Of a DNA stretch of 64,000 nucleotides, positions 54,568 to 64,000 are shown piece by piece. The stretch is taken from assembly GCA_033220425.1 (NCBI GenBank), contig CM065652.1, positions 3,224,001 through 3,288,000 of the forward strand. Reading direction: 5' to 3'. Origin of the DNA: Lepraria neglecta. Lineage: Eukaryota; Ascomycota; Lecanoromycetes; Lecanorales; Stereocaulaceae. The notes beneath the pieces were generated by a model that saw nothing but the letters and a program-made list of their open reading frames with translations, was not told where the DNA came from and ran no database searches. The stretch's first letter is position 1. Every line of letters starts with the position of its first letter. Both the position numbers and the translations under genes were made by a program.

Positions 54568-57249
54568 TCATTCTCTGAGATAAACCGGCGCCTTGACAAG
54601 CACACTCCTTCCCCGAACTTCAACAACCATAAAGGTGGAAAAACGCACCCTATCCTCCTTCGGAGGGCCCTGCTGCTGCTGTGCCGGAGCCTGCGGCGGT
54701 GGCTGCTGGCTCGGAGGCCCACCCCCAATGCTACCCTTCTTGCTGCCTGCACTATTCATGAAGCCACCGAACATGCCCTTCTTCTTACCCTGTGCAGCCT
54801 GCTGCTGCTGCTGCTGGGCCTGCTGCTGTGGCATCGCAGCCTCTTGTTTCGCAGTAGCTTCTTCATTGCTATTGCCGTTGCTTGTTCCTGTCTCTTTACT
54901 CTCGATGGACCCAGTCTCCTCGGTCTTTTTGGACGCCATACTGGCCGTGTCGCCTTCAGGTGCAAGCCCGTCTCCAGGGTTCGTCAATGCAGGCAGGCCG
55001 GTCTCGATTTTCATGACTGTTTCTTGTATCAATGTGCCAGGGTGGACAAATTCGACGAAAACGTCTCGGCTTTCCATGGGTAAATTTGCTGCGATACCAA
55101 CTGCCAGCTCCACAATCATGCTGACACTGCCTTCAAGCCCTGGCGGTGCGGGTTCTTTGAGGAACATGGACAAGCAAGCTGTGAGCTTTTCGACAAGATT
55201 CTCTGTGAGGGATGCCCGATATTCGGCTGCTTGGGGGCTGTTCATAGCTTCATGTAAGCCGTCTAACGTGGCCAAACGCCAATTCGATATTCTGGCCATT
55301 AGGGCATCTTTTTCTTCGTCTGAGGGTGTAGGGGCTGCACGACGGCGGAGATTCAGTTCTATGATCTTCAGCTGTGACGAGAACCCCGGTTCGACCGCGG
55401 GGTGAAAGAAGCGTTCGAAAATCTCATCTACGAGCCAGCGGGCTATACATGCCCGGCCGACAGCAGTCATTTCCTTTGTTGGTTGTGTAATAGCATCACG
55501 GTTGACGTGTGGAGCCAGCCACGGCGGGATGGAGCGCCAATCACGGCGAATGTTGAAGGCGAGGTTGTTGATGGCACCATCAAGGCGTTGGAATCGATTG
55601 GCATACTCATTGTCGTCAAGGGAGGTGCGGGACTGGGACAGGCGTTGGTGGGCTAACGTGTTTTGGAGTTGCTGAACTTGGGCGTCTTTGTCGAAATAAT
55701 ACTTCTTCACTTTTCGATATTTGTCCTCTGTGGTTGTTTAGTACATGGATTGAAGAAGGAAGGAGGAGGAGGTCAAGTGATAAAGAAATTTGGGCGTACG
55801 TAGTTCATCGTGTCGAGCAAGCAATTGTGATACATTCAGCTCTGACAGATCATCTCGTGATCGACTAGGAGGAGGCGTGCTTCGACCCTGTTCATTTCCT
55901 GGTGCCATTGGTGATGGCTGGGAACCGCCTCTGTAAGTCTGACCCTGAGGGGCTAATTGACTACTGTACTGTGGAGGCGCGTTGGACGGTAATATTTGAC
56001 CTTGCTGGACGTTTTGATTGTATGGCTGGTAAACACCTCCTTCTCGGCCTTGTGATCCTGTCTGACTCTGCTGCGCAGATTCGCTCGAGCGTCTGTTGGG
56101 GGGAGGTTGTTGAGGAGGCGGTGGACCCATTGAGCCTTGAATGTGCGTACCCGAGGCAGCCTGATTGCGTTCCTTTTTGCTTTGGTAGAAATCCAATGTA
56201 CGCGGGCGCTGTGCTGGTTGAGGGGGGTCAAGGGATTGCTGCGAGGGAGGTCTGCTATTTTGGTCTTGGTAGTTTTGACTAGATTCCTCGTGTGGTGCTC
56301 TGTGAAGGAAAGGTTGGCTAGAAGTCGAGGTTGCCGACGAGGGCGAAGGATGATAGGATGAAGGAGTTTGTTGCTGCGCAGATTCTCCGCGCGAGTGCTT
56401 CGTTACTTGCTGAGCAGCCTTCTCCCAAGATGACTGGTACGAGCCTTGTCGTTCTAGAGTGTGCCGGTTGCTGGTGTTGGAGACCCCACCTTGTTGTTGT
56501 GACCTGGCGGAGATATACTCTTCGTGAGTGACAGGTGGTGGGAATGCTGGTGATTTCAGAGGGTCTTTGTCTGGAGGATGCGGGCTCCCTGAATTGTATT
56601 GACGGTGGCCAGTACGTAGGCCTGCTCCACCTTCTTCTTCGTCTTCTGCTTCCTCTGCAGCAAGGTTCTTTGAAGACCACCGTTCTTGGGCACCGCGATT
56701 TCCGGTGTCGGCATATACCTGAGGATCCACCTGTTCCTTCCTCCTTACAGATATAGATCGCCCAAGCTTTTGTGATGTCCCACTTGTGCCTCGCCCAGAG
56801 TCTTTGGTCGACGACGAACTCCCAAGACCAAAAAAGCTTCTTTTCTTACGTTCGACTTTATGGACAGGAGGAGGAGGTCCTTGTTGGTAATACCTGTCAG
56901 GATTATCTTCGATGGCTGACGAAGGGGTGGAGGAGCTGCTGTGAGGAGCAACAAGGTGGATTGTTGGTTGATTGGTATTAATCAAGCTGGGGGCCCGCTG
57001 ACTCTGAGACCTTGTTGGGTGTCCTGTTGGGCTCAATCGGTAGTAGTTTGCCTCCTCCTCCCGATTTGGTATGCTGTAGCTCTGTTCTTCTTCGCCGTCG
57101 TCGTAACGTGGTAACGGGGCTGATTGCGGAGGGAAGGCGGGTGAATGCAAGGGCGAGTCGCCGTAGGACCTCTTATCATAGGCCTCCGGGTTACCTAGCG
57201 AGGCCTGCGAGCGATTGCTCCTAGAAAACGGGTGATGTTTAGAGGGCAT
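54568..57249 (-). CDS. large Pro/Gln-rich fungal protein with conserved helical domain
   Basis: The two-exon model is 57249-55800 and 55727-54568, giving 869 residues. The 72-bp intron restores HDEL-Q-DKYRKVKKYYFDKD. Residues 1-465 are disordered, rich in Ser/Pro/Gln/Arg. The conserved part begins DDLSELNVSQLLARHDEL, followed by a coiled coil and a helical domain (FQRLDGAINNLAFNIRRDWR, then WLVDEIFERFFHPAV). The C-terminus has poly-Gln/Pro runs and ends VRGRSVLVKAPVYLRE. Homologues are found across filamentous ascomycetes as uncharacterised or involucrin-like proteins. I infer a cytoplasmic or cortical scaffold but cannot name a function. Antisense open frames over the CAG/CTG runs are shadows. 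Confidence 0.8.
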
Positions 57250-58107
57250 TGTATAGATGATATATTAAGGTGGAAGCAGTTTTAATTCCCGTCCCATTGC
57301 TGTCGGTGATACGAGTGGGGGGGCTGAGAGAAGGCTATCTTTGGAGCTGATTGAAATTAAACAACATACAACGGTACAACGCCAGGAGCTATAATTCTCC
57401 GCTTGATTAGGTATATGGCAAAGCTGGAAGCTTGGGTCTAAGAGGCAAATCAGACTCCACCCGTGCAGCAAGCTTCAAACGCCAGAGCCGTCATTGCATG
57501 CACGTATAATACAACCGACGGCGGCATTTATCCTCAAACGTCCAAAATAGATATGGGCCCCCTTTCCCATTGCAGGTTACAACAAAGAAGCCACTTCACA
57601 CAGTCCCACCAGGTCCGGACCATCGGCCTTGGACTTTTTATTGCCACGCTGCAATGCACGGCGGCAGTTCTTTTGTCATGCAAGCCATCGGGGCTGTGTA
57701 CCTACACTTCAATTTCCCATACATCAGCTTACACCACTAAGCATATACGAAAGTCTTTTAGTGATGACACGCGCCTCTGGGCTAGGCCTCCCTGTCTTAG
57801 ACTGGTATGAACAGATGCAGTCCATTATGCCGTTCAATGTTCGGCTCCAAGACCCATACATGGTGGGATTCGTGATTCTGCGCTTACGTCGGAGGCGCCT
57901 GTATGTTCACCTGCAGTTGAACTGATAATGGAATGGTTTTGCATTCAATGAATACTCTACAGAGTCACTCTTGCATCCGACTTGAAGGAACAGCTATACG
58001 GGTATCGCCCACGTCCTAGGCTTATCCATCCTACGCCTAACCCCATCTGATTCCATGCATCCTTTGGCCCCAAGACTTTGCCCCATGCAATAACCTGGAC
58101 ATGTCAT
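57250..58107. other. intergenic, coiled-coil gene promoter and CPY 3' flank
   Basis: It contains the upstream region of the coiled-coil gene and the downstream flank of carboxypeptidase Y, both minus strand. No supportable gene was found. Confidence 0.35.
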
Positions 58108-59847
58108 TTACATCCACTCACCACCCAACCAGCGGTTGAAGAAATCCAAGCTGGCCTCGGGTTGGTCTAGTGGGACCATATGGCCAGCGGCATGGAGTCT
58201 CATGAACGTGAGATTGCCATTGCTCTTGACTTCCCCGATCTTTTCGCCATCCCCGCCAAGCTTCAGATCCTTAAGCCCAACTTTGTTGTAGGCCTTCTGA
58301 CCCGGCCATTCGAGGGCTTCGGTCCAACCATGGTTACCTAGCCAATTGCAGATGTAGTCTGCGTCACCCTGTTCACAAAGTCAGCCGATTCCATTCAAAG
58401 GGTTGGAGATGATCGTCGAAGGAGTCACTCACAGCGTAGATCAGAATGGGCATTTTCTCAAGGATACCCGGGATCAGGCGGTGGAATGGCATCATCCAGT
58501 CGCCAGCGAACAGGAAGTTTCGGTTGACATCGAAGTTGCAGCCCTCATAGCTATCGATTTCAGCGCCAAGCGCTTCCATCACCTCAGGCTTATTGAGCCA
58601 TTTGCTGATCCATCCAAGCTGAGTGTAGCATAGCGAACCTCCATCCTCGCATTGAACACGGACGTCGTAGGGGTTTTGCCCAGTGCGTTGGTAGGGGCCA
58701 ATGATAGCGTTGTTGCAGTAGATGGCAGCGGGAACGCATGACCAGACACTCTCGCTGCTGTAGCAGCCTTCAATGAGAGATTGGCAGCGGGGAAGGGCGT
58801 TATCCATTGCCTGACATTGGCTCTCGTCGACCACAGCTGGCCAGCCTCCGTCACCGCAAGCCATCGGCCTGTAATATTCGTATTGTGTATAACCATCAGT
58901 GAGACCGTTCCCAATCAACACCGACTTCAGGTTGATGTTTGTCTTCTTGTGGCTCATGATCTCGGATGTGAACACGGGAATGTAATGACCGGCGTATGAT
59001 TCTCCAGCGATATGGAAGTCCTGGTGCGCATATTCAGGGAATTGCTTGAAGAAGAGAGTGAGGAGAGCGTAAACGTCCTTGCCGGCAGCAATAGTATTGC
59101 TGACTGAACCTCCACTGTAGGAGTAGCCTGTGTTCACTGGCTGGTCTAGGAAGATGACGGAAGCATTCGAGTTCCACGAGTATGGGTTGTGAACAATCTC
59201 CAGCTTCTCGTTGATGGAGGCGGGACCTAGTTCGAGGAACAGACCAGTCAAGGAACTGCATCCAGGTCCACCGTTAAGCCATAGGACGACTGGGTCATTT
59301 TCGGGGTCGTTCCGAGATTCAAAGAACCCTGGCGCATATCGTCAGCGAGACCGTTGGAGCTACCTCGAATTCATATTCACTCACAGTAGAATAGATGTTT
59401 GTCATTCTCGTTATCATCTAGGTATCCACTGTACTGCTTGACTCCGGGATCAACGCCGAGAGAAGCAGGATCTACCTTCTTGGTCCTCAGGTCGAATGCT
59501 TCAAGCTTTCCATCAAGCTCCCTCTCTTTATCTCCATTCTCGTTCTCTACCCAGACACTCTGGATGTCGGCGCCTTTGGTGATATGATCCCAGTGGGTAT
59601 CGGGTCGACGGCTGTGCTTCTTTGGCAGGGAGAAGAAGCTAGCTTGATCCATCGCACCGGGATACAACATGGCAACCTCATCCCATACTACGCGAGCTTC
59701 CTTTGTGAGCGATTTGAGGGATTCTTGAAGATTATGGAGAGGTTTCAACCATGATTCCGAGGCATGCTGAGGTGCTTGTAGCACTTGTTGCACTGGTGAG
59801 AAGGCAGCGCACCCTCCGACCAGGAGAGTTGATGCGAGGACCTTCAT
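58108..59847 (-). CDS. cpyA: vacuolar serine carboxypeptidase Y (CpyA-like)
   Basis: The three-exon model is 59847-59385, 59328-58433 and 58368-58108, giving 539 residues, close to fungal CPY (about 540). Introns of 56 and 64 bp keep frame (LFY-WFFESRND; LIYA-GDADYIC). There is a signal peptide ([16 protein letters not shown]), then a propeptide to about residue 120. The mature enzyme starts near [20 protein letters not shown]. The catalytic triad is Ser in [12 protein letters not shown], Asp in [11 protein letters not shown] and His in [26 protein letters not shown] is the oxyanion/substrate-binding signature. The enzyme removes C-terminal residues in the vacuole and is sorted through the Golgi. 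Confidence 0.95.
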
Positions 59848-61709
59848 GATGATGTGGTAATGACTGCTTTACTCCAAAGTAACAGGACGCAACTGTAATA
59901 CGTGCTTTAGATGCAAGTGAAGGAGGTTGGAGGGGTGAGGGTTGCTTATCGCAAACAGATGATACCTGACACTGCCGCCTAGCAACCGTTTCTTGGCATC
60001 CAGGGTCGGCATGACGCAGATGACTTCCGATCAACGCGAGCCATGCATCTGACACTGTTTCACTCAGAGCTTCTGCTTCATTCCGATCTCAGTCTATCCA
60101 ATTAGCGCTAGTGGGGTCTGCGAAACCCGCTTTTGGATTGCTGTTCCCAAAAATAAGGACCTCTATAGCCCTGTTAGCGTGACGATTGACGGCGTCTCCA
60201 CCCTGATGGCATTCCTTTCCCATGATATGCCTTTGCCTCTGCACCGGATCCTTTGGGGGCTTCCGTCGAGTGACTGAGGGCTAGCTTCACTGAGTCTCTT
60301 TAAGGTCTTGGCAGGCGAACTTGCGCCTTCAAAAATAGAAGTCCTCCAGGGCAGATAGCAAGCTTGAAGATCGAAAGAACAAGAACAAAGCATGAATAAT
60401 GTAGCTGAACGTAACGAAGCAATAACTTTCCTTACGAGGCCATTGCTCGAGTTCCGACTTAACCCAAGTTCGACGGCGCAACTCGTGACAGGGCGCTCTG
60501 ACGAACCCACATCAAGAAGAATGCAGGCTTCGAGGATTGCTCCGTGGGTGAATTCTGTCACGGCAACAGAAGTTCCGGTTGTTGAGGACAGGCGATGCAT
60601 CAATGATTGAAAGGCTAAGACATTGATACTACGGTGGACCTATAATATAGAAACGCTTCCAAGCAAGTCCTTAAGAGCACGTATTTCAACATCAAATGAA
60701 AGGTTTAAATTTTAGAAGTCGGGTGTATTTGCACAACGGGGTGGGCAATTGAGAGCCGATGGAGCGTACCTCTTGCTCAGTGGTCTTCACCGAAGATATC
60801 CGTTAGAGGGCTCCTACCTTGATCGGGCTTTATGATCGAGGGGTTTTCTGGGCTTCCATACCCCATATCAGCGCTTTCAAGCTCTAGGAATTGCTTATTA
60901 GGTAGCTCTTATTCTCGAATGAATTTTGTGAGGGTACTTGCTGAAGCACACCCGGCTTTTCAAGTTCGTTCCAGCGCTGAGAGTCCATCCAAAAAAAAAT
61001 TTGGTTGCATCTTGGGAAAGGAGCTGCTAGAGGTGCAGTATCATCGTTGACATGTAGCAGGTTTTTAGAGCATTGACTGGGGAGCACGAACTCTGGAAAT
61101 AGGGTTTGATTATTTTGCAAAATTTCAATTCTCAAGACAAACTAAGTGCCCTGTTTGAGTCGGGATGCTTGTTTGTAAACGATATGCTGGTGTACGATAA
61201 AACTCATGTGGAAGAGGCCATTTGCGGACGTTTAATTGAGAGTGAATTGATTTTCAATCAGTCATGGACATGAGCGACTCATTTGCGAGGGCGGCAGGCG
61301 ATTTGAAGCATGTTCAAGTAATTGGAAATGAATTCTATTTTTCTTCTGGGAGATCAAGATATACGCAGGCTACTACATTTTCTCCGTGCACTCTCCCACC
61401 CGGCCATTCTCCATCTGACTCCGCCAGCTCACCGTCCCTCTTCCCCTGACCTCGCCCGGTCCTATCTACATACGCTAAGGGGTGTCAGTGTCTCAGCTTT
61501 GCCCAGAATGACGACTGTCAGGAATGAAAGCTTGCTCAGTCTGTGACCAGTCGCTTCGAGGTTAAAAACCGTCAGCATAGACGGATGTGCAAGAATGCCT
61601 CCTCCAACTTGTTTCAACGTTGATTAAGTTGAACATTTGCGCCTGGGAAGACAACAGAGGGCCGTAACGCTTTTGAAGCTCGAACATCTGCTCCCAGTTT
61701 CTAAAAAGA
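59848..61709. other. 1.9-kb intergenic stretch
   Basis: It holds the CPY promoter and the 3' flank of adenine deaminase. Open frames (for example 60163-60603 -) have no family resemblance. No RNA gene or repeat was recognised. Confidence 0.35.
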
Positions 61710-62818
61710 TCATACGTTGCCAAACTTCATGATCGTTGCATCCACCTCTTTCAAGATAGTATCCTTCCTGCTATCATCACACCAGCTCCCGTTCACCGAT
61801 GCTTTGGTGATGGCTTCCCACTCTTTCATCGTGAAACCAAAAGCTTCCTGTACCGCGCAGTAGTTGTCCAATATGTACCCACCAAAATATGCCGGATCAT
61901 CACTATTGATCGAGAAATTGACACCACTATCCAAGAACGTCCTAATCGAACTTACTCAGCAGTTACCTGGATGACGCAGGAAGATCTCTCTTACCTAATC
62001 GGTAGCTCTCCCACCTCTTTCACGCATCTCAATCTCACATTCGACAACGGGCACATAGTAATCAATATCTTCCTCTCCGCCACCTCCCTCATCAACTCCT
62101 CGTCATCAGCCAACCGTATCCCATGATCAACCCTCTCAACATCCAGGTGTGTCAATGCCTCCCTGATATACTCAACCGGGCCCTCCTCCCCCACATGCGC
62201 TGTCCTTCTGATCCCCTGCGACTTCGCTTTCCTGTAAACCTCCTGCCACATCCGCGGCGGATTTCCCTTTTCGGTAGAGTCCAACCCGATGCCAGCCAAG
62301 CGTCCACTCACTAAATGAGACTCCGCTTGTGCATATGCGCCATTGGTGTGTTCGACGGGCAAATGCCTTACAAAGCACATGATCAGCTTCGTAGTAATCG
62401 CTAATTCTTGTTCGGCGCGCTGGCACGCTTTCTCAAACCCATTAACAACAGTCTCGTATTCTACACCCCTTCCCGTATGTGCCTGGGGGTCGAAGAAGAC
62501 TTCCGCATGAACAACTCCATCGCTTTTTGCGCGGATGAAGTAGTCCCAGGCTAATTGTTCAAAGTCTGCTTCATGTATGAGGCAGCTCATACCAATGTAA
62601 TAGTAGTTCAGAAAGTCATCGAGCGAGGTGAAGCGGGTGTAGCGGTCGAGGAGGGTTTCGGGAGAGGTGAAGGCTGAGTCAGCGGAGGCAGGAAGGGCGA
62701 TTTCGTTGCGAGAGGCGAGGGTGAAGAGGAGGTCGGGCGAGAGAGAGCCTTCGAGGTGCATGTGATGCTCGCATTTTGGCAGGGCGTGAAGGAACGGGTG
62801 GAGTGGCGATTTGCACAT
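61710..62818 (-). CDS. AAH1: adenine deaminase (adenosine deaminase family)
   Basis: The two-exon model is 62818-61995 and 61941-61710, giving 351 residues. The 53-bp intron restores GELPI-R-TFLDSGVNF. The metal-dependent hydrolase motifs are all present: LPKCEHHMHLEGSLSP (zinc His-x-His), AGIGLDSTEKGNPP, TAHVGEEGP (zinc His and catalytic Glu), ERVDHGIRLADD, CPLSNVRL and SINSDDPAYFGG (the last Asp pair). Length and motif wording fit fungal Aah1, which converts adenine to hypoxanthine and ammonia in purine salvage, more than adenosine deaminase. Cytosol and nucleus. Confidence 0.93.
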
Positions 62819-64000
62819 TGTGGGCAGGGATCAGGCAAGGGAAGCTCGGGGAAGTTGCGATGGTGCTGATTTGGATAGCGTTCGTTGTACGAGTAAGTTG
62901 GTGCTCCTGCGGTGGGCTGGTGGACTATCGAGGCTATCGGACAGCGGGCCAATCCACGCTAGATTTAAGTAACAATTAGACTGGGGACCTCAACATCTCA
63001 TGCCTTGATACCACTTCAATATTTACTCAAGATCAGCAATCTTTTGACCCCTCTTGTCATTCACTCACAGGGTCACTCAATTGATCGCTTCTACGCTATT
63101 GTTGCCCGATATCACCCTACGTTAGATTCAAAGCAATACGGAGGATCCTTGGTGTTCTTTGCTTCGAATCCTTGGAGACATGCAACTTTGGTCCAGGCCT
63201 TCGGAGAGTTACTCATACATGACCTCAATTGGAAGCTTCTTAGTATCTCTAGAGAATCCTCCGTGGTTCTGATCCATCATTCTCGTCTCAGCTCTGGAGC
63301 ATGTTGGCAGTCAGTCGATATCTGGATAGACAAGAGTGGCGTTCTGGACCAAGTCATGAGGGGTGGGTAGATCTGCCGCCGGCCGGAGTTGTCAACACTG
63401 CATTCATGTGATAGTGGTGATCATGTTGAGCTTGAAAGAGGAGCTGATCGAGTACGGGAGTTAATCGGGGGTCTAACGCCTCAACGGGCACCAAACGCGG
63501 CTCTAAGACCTTGGGCGCTCACATTCCGATAATCAAGGCTGCTTTGGGAGTCGCCGTGAACCGTTATGGGTTCGAAGAGATTAATTGGTGGACTGGAACT
63601 GGTTACGAGAACGACAGCACTTGTGGCTAGTTGGTGAAAATCACAGCAAGCACTGGCATTAGACTACTTTCTCTGCCGGATGCGCGTCGATCAACTAAGG
63701 AGGAACGGTTTCATTAAGCACTATATTTTATTAAACTACACTAGATTGTGATCTACCTGACAGTTCTAGCATTCTAGGCTGGCTTTGGTCGCCAATTTGG
63801 CTCGTGGAGAAGGGCAAGATTCACGTTGAGCATATCAACCATTCCTTTCCCCTCAGCAGACACTGTCACGTCATCGGTACTTCACGTCATGAAGATACGT
63901 CCGTGCAACAAAAATTATCGCGATGATATCGGGTGCACAATGTACGAGTACGGCTGCTTGAATGGCCCTAGGCATTAAAACTGTATAACTAGCCTCGGTG
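62819..64000. other. right-edge intergenic region
   Basis: It includes the adenine deaminase promoter. A short plus-strand frame near 63517-63630 reads AHIPIIKAALGVAVNRYGF then EINWWTGTGYENDSTCG and a stop. It looks like the last exon of a gene, but no upstream exon could be found. The 63005-63370 frame is not recognised. Confidence 0.3.

Noticed and set aside
54593-55405. 270-codon plus-strand frame rich in Cys/Ser
   Set aside because: Antisense shadow of CAG-rich coding sequence in the coiled-coil gene.
60163-60603. 146-codon minus-strand frame
   Set aside because: No recognisable family, in the upstream region of CPY.
1-64000. CRISPR arrays, bacterial operons, rRNA genes
   Set aside because: No regularly spaced repeats and no rRNA sequence; gene structure is clearly that of a filamentous fungus.

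Overview
The window is nuclear DNA of a filamentous ascomycete (Pezizomycotina). The evidence is gene structure and gene content. Genes are interrupted by short GT-AG introns, mostly 49-100 bp, with CTRAY-type branch points. Recognisable families include cytosolic Hsp104, vacuolar carboxypeptidase Y, Atg27, RPS18, SDO1, a Zn2Cys6 regulator, a UstYa/DUF3328 protein and an MpaB-like oxygenase. The style of the F-box and transposase relics makes me favour Leotiomycetes (Helotiales-like), but that is an inference. No bacterial, organellar or viral genes were recognised.

Layout. 1-7.8 kb: the 3'-truncated Rgp1 gene (-) lies head to head with a WDR62/MABP1-like WD40 protein (+), followed by an MpaB-like oxygenase (-). 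7.8-16.2 kb is an accessory, decaying stretch. It holds an MFS drug-efflux relic, an unrecognised small gene, an intact L-amino-acid oxidase, a transposase fragment, a 104-bp imperfect palindrome, an AT-rich probably RIP-mutated strip, a broken F-box gene and a complete 291-bp MITE. 16.2-21.2 kb: a GT25-type glycosyltransferase and Hsp104 with a heat-shock element upstream. 21.2-36.8 kb is gene-poor. It contains a possible secreted repeat-peptide precursor (frame-broken), a small secreted ORF and a UstYa-family gene, all on the minus strand, then a Zn2Cys6 regulator, then 5 kb without a supportable gene. 36.8-64 kb is mostly dense core genome: mitochondrial phosphate carrier, a membrane protein of the 'nitrogen regulator' family, a sulfotransferase-like P-loop protein, a second copy of the MITE, an EBP-type sterol isomerase, a PAN/apple-like membrane protein, a zinc alcohol dehydrogenase, an NAD(P)-binding reductase-like protein, Atg27, RPS18, SDO1, a HAD-like protein, a P/Q-rich coiled-coil protein, carboxypeptidase Y and adenine deaminase.

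Several genes act in shared cell biology. Rgp1 (Ypt6 exchange factor), Atg27 and CPY all belong to Golgi/endosome/vacuole traffic. RPS18 and SDO1 both serve the ribosome and lie convergently 275 bp apart. Hsp104 is the stress disaggregase.

The most unusual signal is at 22.1-22.4 kb (-). A TATA-preceded start leads into signal-peptide-like sequence, followed by two diverged copies of a Y-L-[IV]-K-P-V-K motif and a Lys-Arg site. It lies 3 kb from a UstYa-type gene, the enzyme class that modifies fungal ribosomal peptides. Its reading frame is broken at least twice, so it may be a decayed or mis-sequenced precursor rather than an active one.
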